Source: Canna indica (taxonomy: Eukaryota > Streptophyta > Magnoliopsida > Zingiberales > Cannaceae). From it: a DNA stretch of 64,000 nt. Below are positions 49,480 to 62,663 of this stretch, piece after piece. How positions within the stretch are numbered: position 1 is the stretch's first letter; every line of letters begins with the position of its first letter. The stretch spans positions 22,004,001 to 22,068,000 of the forward strand of contig CP136897.1 of the NCBI GenBank assembly GCA_034359265.1, in the 5' to 3' direction. The notes below the pieces were generated by a model. The model searched no databases, was not told the DNA's origin, and worked only from the letters and a program-made list of their open reading frames with translations. Made by a program: the position numbers and the translations under genes.

Positions 49480-49740
49480 ACTTCTTCTTCTTCTTCCTTC
49501 GTCTCATCGCTGCTGCCGATTTCTTCGTCCGATTTCTTCCGTCGTCGCATCAGCAAGTAATTTCTTCCGTCCGATTTCTGCTCCTTCTTCTTTCTTCTTC
49601 CGTCGCTGCTCCTTCTTTCTTTTTTTTTCTTCTTCTTTCTTCTTCCGTCGCTGCTCCTTCTTCTTTTTTTTTTCTTCTTTCTTCTTCCGTCGCTGCTCCT
49701 TCTTCTTCTTATTTTTTTTCTTCTTTCTTCATGTCGACGA
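49480..49740 (+). repeat. pyrimidine-rich tandem repeats, likely transposase leader
   Basis: Units of about 50 bp around 'cttcttccgtcgctgctcct' repeat three to four times. This CT-rich tract precedes the ATT array and could be the untranslated first exon of the transposase transcript. Confidence 0.6.
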
Positions 49741-50147
49741 ATTCGTAATTAACAAATTTTTTTTTCTTTCCTGTTCATCTCGACGAAGCAACCGGCGGCC
49801 GTAAATTTTTCTCGTCGAATCAGCTCGAGATCCGACTCTTATTCTCAAGTTAGTATAAATTTGATGTTATGCATATATATATATATATCTTTAGATTTAA
49901 GATTAGTTATCCTGTTTAATTTTTTTTTAACTATGCTATCATGCTTTAGTTAGCATAATTTAGATACGGCTAATTATCATGTTATATTATGCATGTTACT
50001 GCTTTAGATATTAATTTAGATATTATGCATGTTAATTTAAATATTATGCTTTAGTTACTGCTAACTATGCTATCATGTTATATTATTACTGCTATCTTTA
50101 GTTAGAATTACTGCTATCTTTAGTTAGATATTATATAGTTACTAATT

Positions 50148-50221
50148 AATAAATACTATATTATTATTATTATTATTTAATTATTATCACTAATTAATAA
50201 TAATAATATTATTATTATTAC

Positions 50222-50266
<45 letters not shown>

Positions 50267-50471
50267 TGTTATTATTATTATTATTATTTATTATTGTTAT
50301 TATTTATTATTATTATTACTGTTATTATTATAAATACTATATTATTATTATTATTATTTAATTAATATCACTTATTATTATTATTATTATTGTTGTTGTT
50401 GTTATTATTATTATTATTATTAGTATAACTGAATTAATAATAATATTATTATTATTTAATTATTATCACTA

Positions 50472-50522
<51 letters not shown>

Positions 50523-50923
50523 TATTATTATAAATACTATATTATTATTAATTAATTATTATCACTAATTAATATTATTATTATTATTATTATTATTATT
50601 AGTATAACTGAATTAATAATAATAATATTATTATTATTTAATTATTATCAGTAATTAATATTATTATTATTACTGTTATTATTATTATTATTGTTATTAT
50701 TATTATTTTTTTTATTATTTTTATTTATTATTATAAATACTATATTATTATTATTATTACTGTTATTATTATAAATACTATATTATTATTATTAATTAAT
50801 TATTATCACTAATTAATAATATTATTATTATTGTTGTTATTATTATTAGTATTAGTATAACTGAATTAATAATAATAATAATAATATTTAATTATTATCA
50901 CTAATTAATATTATTATTATTAC

Positions 50924-50964
<41 letters not shown>

Positions 50965-51330
50965 TATTATTATTATTATTATTATTATATTATTATTATT
51001 ATTATTATTATTTATTATTATAAATATTATATTATTATTATAAATATTATATTATTATTATTATTACTGTTATTATTATAAATACTATATTATTATTATT
51101 ATTATTATTACTATATTATTTATTATTATTATTACTATATTAATATTATTGACATTAATACTATATTATTAATATTATTATTATAAATACTATATTATTA
51201 TTATTATTATTATTTAATTAATATTGCTAATTAATATTATAATTATTACTAATTATTATTATTATTATAAATACTATATTATTATTATTATTAAATATAT
51301 TACTAATTAATATTATTATTATTATTATTT
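50148..51330. repeat. 1.2-kb compound (ATT)n satellite inside element C
   Basis: An almost continuous ATT/TTA tract. Phrases such as 'ataaatactatattatt', 'aattattatcactaatt' and 'agtataactgaattaa' recur, so it is a higher-order array rather than a simple microsatellite. It lies between the putative leader and the transposase start and is probably spliced out as an intron. Confidence 0.85.
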
Positions 51331-51944
51331 AAACTTATATTAGAGTATATAATTAATTAGAATAATTAAATTTAGAATTCATTAATCTTGTCTTGATGGA
51401 CTAAATTTCTTGCTTCCAACAATGAACTTTTTATTTAAACTTCTCAATTTGATATTTTTATAATTTTCTACCCAGAGCTTAGAGCCGTTCGAGAAATATT
51501 TTTTGATTTTATAAATTTTATTGATAAAATTTAGTTGTAATATTAAGTTGAATACTTATTTCGATATGGAGGAATACGTATTCTACTTAATATTTTACTA
51601 AATAATATCAATAAAATTTATATTTTTTAAATAATAAATCTCGAATTGTCCCTTATTGGACAGTTTAGCAACACAATTATTAATATCGCAAATTTAATTT
51701 CATTTGATCACACATGTCAATGAAATATCGGTTGCATCTCTTTTGTTCTCTGGTACGCTTCAGAAGTTTTGCGTACTTGGAGAACTAAAAAGAGATGCTG
51801 CCGAAATTTTCAGTAACTTATTGTGATTAAATGAGATTATAAGTGCGATATTAATAATGTGTTGCTGAATGGGATAGGACCAACCCACCTATATGATGAC
51901 TATACCCTTTATAATAACATTGAAATTCACAAATGTAGTCAAAG

Positions 51945-54900
51945 ATGGATAAAACTTGGATGTCAGCACCTCAATCATCTAAAGCCTATGCGAGAGGAAT
52001 GAAAAATTTTATGCAGTTCGCAATTGATAATGGATTGGATGAAGATGGCACAATGAATTGTCCGTGCAAAAAATGCATCAATAGGAAATATCATAAACTA
52101 GAAGATGTTGAAAGACACTTAATATGAAATGGAATTTTACCGAGATATACCATTTGGTATTACCATGGTGAACCTTTATATCCGACAACAGAAGCACAAC
52201 TTGATATATCAAACAGAGCTGACGCGTCCCATCAACTACATTCTCATAATGATGAAACATCAATTGATGTCAATGATGAAACACCAATTGATGTCAATGA
52301 TGAAACATCAAATGTTAATCTTGATGAAGCTCCAAATGCATTCGAACCGCCACAAGAATCTTCCCAACATTCTATGATGGATGATCTTGATGTTCCTCTG
52401 TATCCAAATTGTGTAAAATACAGTAAATCATCATTTATCATTCAATTATATCATATAAAGGTTCTTAATGGTTGGTCTGGAAAGTCGTTCTCAATGTTGT
52501 TAGAATTGTTGAAAGAAGCTTTTCCAGAAGGCAATACACTTCTATCAACGTGTTATCAAGCAAAAAAATATGTGAAAGATTTGGGTTTATTCTATCAAAA
52601 GATACATGCTTGTCCAAATGATTGCATTTTATACATGGATGAAACTGCGGAAGCATCAACATGCAACATTTGTGGATTGTCTCGATGGACTTCCTCTTCA
52701 ACTAATGATGAATCAACAAGTCAGTTAGAACGGAAAAAAAACCCTGCAAAAGTGTTACGATATTTTCCACTTATTTCAAGACTGACTCGTTTATATATGT
52801 CATCGAAGATAGCAAGCTCGATGAGATGGCATTCTGAAAGACGCACCAAAGATGGAATCATACGACATCCTGCTGATGCAGAAGCTTGGCAAGCTTTTGA
52901 CAGAAGATATCCAGACTTCGTTGTTGATTCACGTAATGTTAGATTGGGTCTTGCAAGTGATGGATTTAATCCATTTCGATCAATGAGCACAACTTATAGC
53001 ACTTGGCCTGTTGTATTGATACCTTATAATATGGAACTGTGGGCATGTATGAAGAGATCTTCAATCATGTTATCAATGTTAATTCCAGGCGCTAAGGGAC
53101 CAGGAAATGACATTAATGTGTACTTACAACCTCTCATTTCAGAATTGAAGCTATTGTGGAGCGGAGTAACAGCATTTGATAGTATCTCCGGCGAACAATT
53201 TACTCTGCGTGCAGCGCGCTTTAATGTGGACCATTAATGATTTTCCAGCATATGCAATGTTATCAGGTTGGAGCACTAAAGGACGATATGCATGTCCCAT
53301 ATGCGGTGATAAGACAGATTCTCGTTGGCTTAAATACGAAAAAAAACATTGTTATTTAGGCCATCGTAGATGGTTGTCACAAGAACATCTGTTTCGTCAG
53401 GACACTGAATTATTTGACGAGACAATAGAAAATGATAATGCAACAGTGTCAGTTGATTCAAAAATTATTTACGAGCAGATTCAACACATTAAACATGTTT
53501 ATGGCAAAACTACCAACACAAGTAAAAAGCGCACTCGAAATAATTTGGGTAGTGAGTCAGAAGGCATTAATGCAGACACACAAACTCAGCAAAGTTTTCA
53601 GAGGACCGATTTTGGATTATGGAAAAAGAAAAGTATATTTTTTGAATTACCATATTGGCAGCATAATCCATTGCGCCATAATTTGGATGTTATGCATATT
53701 GAGAAAAATATATGTGATAATCTGATTGGTACTATATTGGATATTGATGGAAAAGGGAAAGATAATTTAAATGCACGATTAGATTTGCAAGACATGAATA
53801 TAAGACATCATTTACATCCAATATTATTACCAAATGACAGATATGATATACCCTTGGCAATTTATTCAATGTCCACTATTGAAAAGGATCTCATGCTGAC
53901 ATGTATCAAAAATATGAAAGTGCCCGATGGATATTCATCAAATATTTCTAGATGTGTGAATCTCAAGGATCATAGATTACAAAACTTGAAGAGTCATGAT
54001 ACACATATACTGCTTCAAGATGTTTTTCCGTATGCATTACGAGGAATTGTGCATAAAGATGTTCTCCTCATTGTTAAAGAGATTTCTGCATTTTTCAAAA
54101 AGTTATGCAGTGCCAATTTAGACCATTGTGCCCTGGACGATTTGCAATCACGTGTGCCTTTGCTCTTATGTAAAATGGAGCAAATTTTTCCACCGAGTTT
54201 TTTCACTATTATGGTGCATTTGATGATTCACCTTCCAACAGAGGTGAAACTTGGTGATCCTGTTCATTACCGTTGGATGTACCCAATTGAAAGGTTTATT
54301 TTATTTATATTTGTCTCGTGGTCCGCATGATTCACCTTCCAACATGAATTTGTCTCGTGTTCATAGGTTATTTATGAGATATAAATCTCATGTTCGAAAT
54401 AAAGCACAACCAGAGGGATCCATCGCTGAAGGATATATTGCTGATGAATGTCTTACATTTTGTTCTCGATAATTAAATAATATTGAAACGGTGTTCAATC
54501 GACCGCAAAGAAATTATGAAGTTGAAAATATTGAAAACTACTTATTTTCTTCTGGTAGTCGATTTATTGGCAAAGCTCGCATTAGTACGTTGGATTTAAA
54601 TGCGTATGCACAAATGCACAGATATGTCTTGTTGCATACTCCAATGATTGAACCATACAAAAGGTATCAATTGTTATTAAATGTCTCCATATTTTAAGTT
54701 ATTTTAATATTATTGGTGTAATTTTTATTTTATTGTCTCAGGCAATTTCTTGAAGAACAATGTCATATAAATAATTTATCAGTTCCATCAAATGCTCAAC
54801 AACAAAGGTGGATCATAGAGAGATTCGCATTGTGGTTACAAGATAAAGTATCGGAAATGATACAAAATGATTGTGATGCTTCACTACTTGCGTTAGCTCG

Positions 54901-55325
54901 AGGTCCAGTATCTGTAATTAAAAAATATGATGGATTGATTATAAATGGTTATAGATTTCATACCAAGCAACGAGAAAGATTGCGTAAAACACAAAATAAT
55001 GGTTTAATGGTTGAGGCTGACAATCGTCAATATTATGGACTTCTAACGGATGTAATTGAATTGGACTATCGTGGGGTATTCAAGGTAGTTCTTTTTCGTG
55101 CTGAATGGGTTGATATAAGAAATTCACGGGGTTTACGAGTGGATGAGAATGGATTCACATTAGTTAATCTTTCTCGATTATTTCATACCGGTGCATTTCT
55201 AAAAGATGACCCGTATGTGTTTTCATCACAAGCAAAACAAGTATTTTATATGTCAGATCCGAAGAATAATGAGTGGTCGCATGTCATAAATGTATATCCT
55301 AGAGATTTATATGACATCGGTAAAT
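51945..55325 (+). pseudogene. CACTA TNP2-type transposase of element C, two breaks
   Basis: The N-terminus MDKTWMSAPQSSKAYARGM with CPCKKC is the transposase-associated zinc-binding region. Then come the TNP2 core (MRWHSERR, CNICG, VRLGLASDGFNPF, MWTINDFPAY, NLDVMHIEKN), DUF4218 (VHLMIHLPTEVKLG, YRWMYPIERF) and DUF4216 (INGYRFHTKQRE, VLFRAEWVD, KQVFYMSDP). Breaks seen: a TGA at 52125 with the same frame continuing, a frame change near 53205-53220, and a TAA near 54472. The junction at 54293/54366 fits an intron, and another intron is likely near 54665-54742. Otherwise the frame is long and well conserved. It would cut and move the element if intact. Confidence 0.88.
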
Positions 55326-55408
55326 GACTTATTATTTATCAATATTATTTATATAATTTGTTAATCTTTATGTATTTATCAATATATAATATTATGTTAT
55401 TATACAGG

Positions 55409-57335
55409 ATGTCAAGATCAAGAATAATTGATTCAGATGCTGAGACTCGCGAGGAGGGTGAGCTTAGCCCCGAGAGTGATCGTCCTGGGTCGTCACAAGG
55501 ACGAATTCACAGACCTTTCTACATTTGGAGTTAGTTTTTATATCATTATACATGTGAACATTATTTATTTAATCAAATTTATATTAATGTTTTCTGATGT
55601 AATTTAAAAACAGACACTACAACACAAATGCAACATGAAGGGTCTCCATATTTTACAGCTTCTTCTGTGTATACACTTAATCCCGACCAGTTAATTGTGG
55701 TCAATTTTTCTGATTGGGGTCAAAGTCATGATGGCGGCCACAGATTATACTCACGTTTTATGGGGTTACTAGTGCGTGATTCTACATTCTTACCATTGAC
55801 GCCTGACCCTTGGAATCAAATTTCTTCCATATATAAGAATGGATTATGGGAGCAATTATTGGTATGTTATGAATTTATATGAATTTATGTTAGATTGCAT
55901 TATTTAGTTGTGTGAAATTATATATTAAATATATATTTTGGGGTCAAACTAATATCATTTATAAATGCAGAGATATTTTTTGATCCCTACTGAGAACAGG
56001 GATCGTATTTATCGCACTACTATGGCAGCCTTCGACAGAAAATTTAAAAATTATAAACTTATATTAAAAAAAAATATTTTAAAATTGAAGAGTCAAAAGA
56101 GGAAAATCTTACACGTTGACCACGAAATGTTAGTAGAGAATCATGGATAAGAATGGTCGATTATTGGCATTCTTCGGCTAGTCAGGTAAAAATTTATATT
56201 TTGATACTTGCAATATTTTTTTTATAATTATAATTAAATATGACAGGCTGCGTCTGAACGGGGTCGAAGGGCAAGAAGTGCAACTCAAGATTGCATACAT
56301 ACTAGCGGTGCGACTCCTTACATTCAAAGACGTACTGATTTTGTAAGTAGTTTAGTAAATAATTTATAATTTATTTGTTTTTATTTTTAATATCTTTTAA
56401 ATAATTAATTTTTATTTATATTGTGTAAAGCGACGTACACATAATAGAGAGCCCAGTGAGCTCGAAGTGTATAGAACAACACATCTTCGTAGAAGTGGAC
56501 GAGGATATGTACGCGAAGAAGCTGCTCAATTTATGGTATAACACATCTACGAATGAATTAAATTAATATTTTTTAAATTTATAATCTATTTTTTGAAATG
56601 TAGGCCACCGCCGAACAAACACTTAATGAACGACTTGAGACTAATCCAACAACAGAGCGAGTTCAACTCGAGAACCAAGTATATCAGAAAATATCTGGTC
56701 CCGAACATCATTCTCGAGTTCGCCTACAAGGGATTGGAGTCACACCAAGTCAATTTTATGAACGTCATCGACAATCTTCTGTTGCATCTTCCCACGATGC
56801 AACATATGACGAGCTTCGACGGCAACAAGAGGCTGCAATGAAAGAAATGCAGCAAAAATATGATGCTGAGATGAGGGAGGTTCAGCAAAGACTGAACAGA
56901 ATGGAGCAGATGTGGTTTCAACAACAATTTAATAATTCATCGTCACAAGGACTAAATCCAATTATTAATCAAGCTAATATGTTTTCCTCGCCAATTGATT
57001 ATGTATGTATTTATTTAATTTATTTGTAGTTGATATTTTTAGCATTGTAATTAATTAAATATGTTTTTTAACAGGATCGATTGTATGTTCCTGAAAGTCT
57101 TCCTCATGAAATACCGTCGGCTAATCTCGGAGAAGGTGCAAGTAAAGATCCATTTCTAAACTGTAAGTAATTTATATATTGTCATACTGAATATTTTAAT
57201 TAATAATATTAAAATTTATATGCTTATAATTGATATAAATGTATAGATAGAGATGTTGATCCGTATAGAGAAGACGATGAGGAAGAACAAGAAGACGAGG
57301 AGGAGCAGGAGGAAATGGACGATGATGAAGATTAA
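55409..57335 (+). CDS. CACTA tnpA-type (Transposase_24-like) accessory protein of element C
   Basis: Starts MSRSRIIDSDAETREEGELS at 55409, with short exons separated by AT-rich introns. Recognisable parts: SSVYTLNPDQLIVVNFSDWG near 55645, RYFLIPTENRDRIYRTTMAA near 55970, ASERGRRARSATQDCIHTSG near 56250, a tnpA-type segment near 56430-56760, a coiled-coil-like EMQQKYDAEMREVQQRLNRM near 56848-56910, and a very acidic end (EEEQEDEEEQEEMDDDED). A TAA at 56148 may fall in an intron edge. The protein is expected to bind the subterminal repeats. Exon edges are approximate, so integrity is unproven. Confidence 0.7.
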
Positions 57336-58930
57336 ATTATTTAATTTTATTTGTAAATAAAATTACTGAGTATTGTTTAAATCAAATTTCGTATTACTGT
57401 TCCAATTAAATAAAATTTTGAATTTTGATGATAATTTGATTAATTTTAAATTAATTAGTTAATTAATATATTAATTATTGATTATGAGTAAAATTTATTT
57501 TAAAAAAACAAAAAAAAAACGGTTAATTAGCTAAGCATATTGACGCCTCTGCAGGCGTTAATATGCTAACCATAACGTCGTCGTTTTGAATACTGACGTC
57601 TCGTTTCGACCGCACACGTCGTCGAAATTTAAATCTTTACGCCTGGATAGACGTCAATATTTAAAATTAAGCGGAAGGTTTTTGACACGCGTTTTCGACG
57701 GATTCACTGCCGTCAGAATGCAAATATTTACTCCCTCCGACGTCAAATTTTTTTTATAATCTGCCGTCAGAATTCCAACGATGTGTTGTAGTGTCAAGAC
57801 CCACACTCTAGGTCTTATACAAACTTAAATACAAAGAAGTAAACAAGAAAATACAATAATAAATGGAGTGATAAATCAAATAATAAATTACTTAGCTTCA
57901 CAACAAGATTCCTAGCTTCCTCTTGATGCATTTGATGATGAAGCAATGAAGTAAAGACTTAATCAAGGAGATGAAAGGTTCAAGCTAGAGTTTTCACAAG
58001 ATTTGCTCAATGAATGCTTAGAATTGATCAAGAGATGGCTCAAGGAGGTTAGAGGTGATCAACATCATGAAGGAAGTCTCTCATGACTTCCTATATATAA
58101 GCCATGAAGAGAAGAGAGAGCTCCCTCTTCCCAATGGGCGATTTTTTGCCCGTTACAACCCGTCGGTCGCTTGTCCGGTCGATCGTCGGTCGATCGACCA
58201 AGCCATTGGAGCATTCTGCTCGTTCTGGGCAATGTTCGATCGACCGAAATGCCACTGGTCGACCAGTCGATCGATCGAATCTGGGCCGGGCAGACTACTT
58301 TTTTGCTTGGTTTTTTTGCTTGTTTGCTCGTTTCTGGTTCCGTCTTCGCTAAGTCTACTTATATAACATTAACTTTAAAACATAGAGGTTATATAAGGAT
58401 TATCCCTCATTTGGATTCAATAAAAATATCTAAAAAATCAAAATCTAGTTTTTGGAGTCTAGTACAAATTTTTAGAAAACAAAAAATTTCTAATCTCTCG
58501 GGTCAAATATGGGTATACTAAAGGCTTCCAATTTTTTTTCAAAAATACCTCGTTATCTAGTTTTTACACAAGGAACAATTATAGTCATTTTTTGTGTCAA
58601 GAAAATATCTAGGTATAGCCCTCCAAGGAGCTCCCTAGGCTTAGTGAATTTCAGGACGGTTTCCGGGTTTTTATGTTTTGGGGTTCGAGTTTAGTTTTTG
58701 AGTTCTTATGCATCATTATGAGGATTTATAATTTATCTAGATACCCTAAACCTAAACTCTATCTTCCCGAAGAATCCCGAGCGTCGACGAGCATCCTTGT
58801 CGATTTCTTCGATTTTTTCGATCGGGGACGTCGTGTGCTAATCGACTTGAAATCTGAAAGATTTCTCAATGAAACATTAATTCCATATTTGTTATCATCA
58901 AAACTGAGATTAAGACTAAGGTAGAAAATC

Positions 58931-59572
58931 TTGGGTCAACATTCATGTCTCATGAAATCAATTTGACGTAGGGCATTGGTTTTGGAATATTCATGTCGTG
59001 AAATCAATTTGATGCGCATAGGGCGTGGCCGCGTGGCTTATATTATTTTTCGCTTAATTTTTTTAATAAAATGGATAAATAAATCAAATAAATTGGCCCA
59101 TATAATTGAAATTTAGGACTCTTAACAAAAGCCATGAAAAGATTAGGTAGAAGAGACTATCAACTAGAGATATCAAATCTCATCAATCTCAAAAGGCCAT
59201 CACCTGCAACTAAATTCTGACATTAAATACATTCTAGTATTCAAATTGTGAACTCTCTATAAACTTTAATGGACAGAGATAGTAATCTAAACTGTATTTT
59301 CCTCATTTATTGCAAAATCTATTTTGGTCTCTTGTCATGGATTAAGTGGCTCTTCTTTTTCTGCACATTCTTATGGTAGCCCTCAAGAATCCTATTATCA
59401 TTTCTTTTTCTTTCAATTTTTAGTTATTACTTTATTCGATGCAAGAAGATGATTATCGATGATACTTGATTTCGATCGTCGGTTAATATTTTTAATTTGA
59501 TCCCTACTCTAATTTGTAAGAAGGATAAGACTGTAAAACAAGATAATTAGTAGGAGAATTAATGTCACGCCT
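58931..59572. other. intergenic spacer
   Basis: 'aaatcaatttga' occurs twice near 58955-59015 in a small direct duplication. Otherwise nothing is supported. Confidence 0.5.
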
Positions 59573-61760
59573 CAACTCAAGAACACATGATCAGCCAGGA
59601 TATACGTGCTTATACCTCGAAATCTAAATCATGCACATGTCAAATCAAATAATGTAGTGAAAAGAAACAACAAATTTTATTTTAAAGAAAAAATGAACCA
59701 ACACCAAATTTAGTTTAACATCTCAAAAATAATAAATAAATAAAAATACGAAAATACGATTAAGTTCAACAGTCCAAAAGTTCAGTCAAGATAAAATCTG
59801 AAATAAATGACATAAATGCCCTCAGGACTACAACTCCAAATCAAGCTAATACAAGTGCATGACTATTACCAACAGACTCGACTACGACCCTAACTATGAC
59901 TGCTATGAGATCATGCGGCTCTCCTCTGCCCTCCAGCGGTGCCAAGTGCATCTGACCCATCTCACCGGTCAGGCTCTGTAAAATAGAAATCAACGACAAC
60001 GGGTGAGTTTCAAAGAACTCAGCGAACGGTTTTACCCACCATCACAAATAAAAACACATAGATAATAAAAATAAATCTATCTCTAAAGAGGCAATGTCAC
60101 AAATATGTGACTAGCTACCAAGCCAACATGATACCCATGCCCACGGCATCTAACCCTCCAAAGAAGTGCATCTGGCCGAAGCCCACAATGTTTGAAGGCA
60201 ACAACACAAACCAAAGAAGTGCATCGGGCCGAAGCCCACCATGCCCGAAGGCAACAGCTCATACTAGGATAACCGGGAAGGCCCTCCGAACTTATCCTAG
60301 TATACAAAAACTCGGGAGCAATCAGGAAAGGCCCTCTGAACTTGCTCGACGAGACGCGTAGGAACAATCGAGATTTGCACATCTGAACTTGCCCCTTTAA
60401 GATATCATAAGAGTAATCAGGAAAGGTCCTCCGAACTTACTCCCAAAGGATATCACAGGAATAATCGGAAAAAGACCCTCCGAACTTATTCTTTAACACC
60501 ACCTCAGGGATAATTTGGAAAGGCCATCTGAACTTATCCCACGAAGCTAAACCAGAACAATCGGAGAAGACCCTCTGAACTTATTTTGTAGGTTGAGAAT
60601 TTGGCGTCCAACCACCCGGGTGTAGCCCGTAATCCGGCTTCAAATTGAGTCATTCCGCCATTCTCAAGGATATGGCGCATCAAGACCTAAGTCAAGATTC
60701 TCCTACAGTGTCCTAGAGGTGTCCTCATCAAGAAGCGTCTCAACACTCCAAACCCGACCTCTATCCCTTAGACCCGTATTATCATGAACCCGTGTGGTTT
60801 TATTTCATGCATATTTTATAAGTTGGTTCATAACAGATTATGTTCACCCTTAAGCCAATTTTAATTATATAATTAAAATTTAGATCATCTCGATTAGAGT
60901 TTTATTTTAGGGTACTGTTCTGCCCAGAACTACTGTGTCTAACCCGAATCTAGTCTCCAAATTTTGTCCTATGTTTCCAAACTATATTTTTGATCGAAAC
61001 GATAGGTTATACGACTATGTTTAGAGATCTAATCACATAATAACAGAGAAAATAAAAATCAGTCCAGATTCAACAAACAACATATAAATTTCAGAAAGCT
61101 GAAATTTCAGCACATCATGAAATAAATTTGAATTTTTACAGAATTAACTCTCAAAATTTCTAACATCACAGATTCATATCATCATGCCCATCATGCATAT
61201 AATCTCATAATTTTTACTAAATAAAAATTAGCATCTATAGCAAGAATTTCTTAATCAAGAATCAAGAAAATTAACTAATCTATGTCATCAAGAACATCTA
61301 AAATTCTAAGATGAGGTTGCATCCAAGATTCACAAGATTAAATCCAAATAAAATCATTGATCTTCCATTAAACATATGCCCCATGAAACAAGATCTAAAT
61401 TTAAAATCTAAGCATGATATGGAATCAAGAAAAGACTCAAGAACATTAAAGAGATCATCAAGATCACGAAGTCTTCCAAACAGCCTCAAGAAATCCGAAG
61501 AAAACCCGAAGAGGAGGGATAAAACCACTCACAAATTTAAGGAAGTGATTGGAGAAGAAAATCCAATCGATACTCTCCAATTTTGGCTTTGAAATTCGGC
61601 GGCTCAACCCAAAGAAGGGAGGAAGCAGGCGGCAGCTTACTCCAAGCCACCGGCTTTGAGAGAGGGAAAGAGGGGAAGAAAAGGGCGGCTCGACTGGCTC
61701 CTCTTGGATTGGCTCTGAAGGAACGGAAGAGAGGAAAAGGGGAGGAAGGAGAGGGCTTTT
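59573..61760. repeat. LTR-like sequence of a Gypsy-type retrotransposon
   Basis: Starts TGTCACGCCTCAAC, the usual start of many plant Gypsy LTRs, and includes 'acaacgggtgagttt' near 59998. Internal tandem repeats fill 60140-60600. No primer-binding site, gag or pol is visible. It is either a solo LTR or an element interrupted at 61761 by CACTA element D. The 3' end was not found. Confidence 0.55.
60140..60600. repeat. two minisatellites within the LTR-like region
   Basis: First, about two copies of a 53-bp unit with 'aagaagtgcatc' and 'gccgaagcccac' (60155-60255). Then about seven copies of a 50-60-bp unit around 'aatcaggaaaggccctctga' (60260-60600), each ending in 'gaacttattc'-like text. 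Spacing and sequence vary between units. Confidence 0.8.
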
Positions 61761-62465
61761 CACTACAAAAAAATAGGGTATCACCAACGGACTAAATCCG
61801 TTGGTAATACTCAAAAATCCGTTGATAATCTATTACCAACCGATTATCTGTTGGTAAATACGTCGGTGTTGACCATGCTAGGTATTATCAACAGATATTA
61901 TTATATCCGTTGGTAACACCAACAGTAATTAATGTCCGTTGGTAACACAAACGAAAAATATTATCCGTTGGTAACACCAACAGAAATATACTCTGTTGGT
62001 GATGCCAACAGAGACAATATCCGTTGGTGGCACCAACAGATTATACTCTGTTGGTAACACCAACGGATATCATCTTCGTTTATACTAACAAAACACTGTT
62101 GGGATTACCAACTGATATCCGTTGATAATACATTTTATAATTAAAATATTCATACCATATGAATTTTCATTTTCCTGTATACAACCTAAAAGGCAAATCA
62201 CATATCAAATTTTTTATTACCCAATCACAAATATATATATATACAACAAGTCAAGAAAAAAACTCATATTTTCATAACCAAATAGTAGTATCATTTTCAT
62301 AACCAAAACAACTAAGTACTGAGCATCTACAGTCGAGTGTATTATCAAACAAATACAAACCTTACTAAAGTCAAATCTTTCCTAACATCAACCGAATTGT
62401 GTAGTGCAAAATCATAACCAACATACAAATCTTAACCAAATACAAATCCATTATCAACAAAATTA

Positions 62466-62661
62466 ACAACCAACATAAAAATCATAGGTACAGGTTCAAG
62501 TATCATGGGTGCAGAAGAAATGATCACAGGTGGTACAGGTATATCTTCAGATGATGAATGTATAGAAGTGGTAGAAGGGTATTGACTCAAAGGAGGACGC
62601 CCTCGACCTCGTCCTCGTCCTTGTCCTCGACCTCAACCTCGACCTCGTGTACTCACCATTA
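62466..62661 (-). pseudogene. start of a tnpA-type gene of element D, with early stop
   Basis: An ATG at 62659-62661 opens MVSTRGRG, then TGA, then GRGQGRGRGRGRPPLSQYP in the same frame, then a Ser/Pro-rich stretch. Gly/Arg-rich starts are common in CACTA accessory proteins. The early stop suggests decay, unless translation starts elsewhere. Confidence 0.5.
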
Positions 62662-62663
62662 CT

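Larger units (their letters stand above)
48980..57793 (+). mobile_element. CACTA element C, 8.8 kb, nearly complete
   Basis: Left terminus CACAACAAGAAAATTTCG, right terminus (inverted) CACTACAACACATCG. The 3-bp target duplication tca lies at 48977-48979 and 57794-57796. Both subterminal regions are rich in 'cgtcgaaa/tttcgacg' motifs. The coding order on the plus strand is transposase (51945-55325) then tnpA-type (55409-57335), the normal CACTA layout. It has few coding breaks, so this is the youngest-looking CACTA in the window. Confidence 0.9.
48541..58930. repeat. plant repeat of unknown class, split by a CACTA element
   Basis: The left part (48541-48979) starts 'cacaccggggggtgaatag', a phrase I recall from dispersed plant repeats. 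The right part (57797 to about 58930) includes a cluster of 'ggtcgatcgacc/gtcgaccagtcgat' palindromes at 58165-58275. The CACTA insertion at 48980-57793 separates the halves. The outer ends are approximate and the class is not known to me. Confidence 0.5.

Noticed and set aside
60260..60600. Regularly spaced repeats resembling a CRISPR array
   Set aside because: Plant nuclear LTR context, variable unit sequence and length, no unique spacers between identical repeats and no cas genes.
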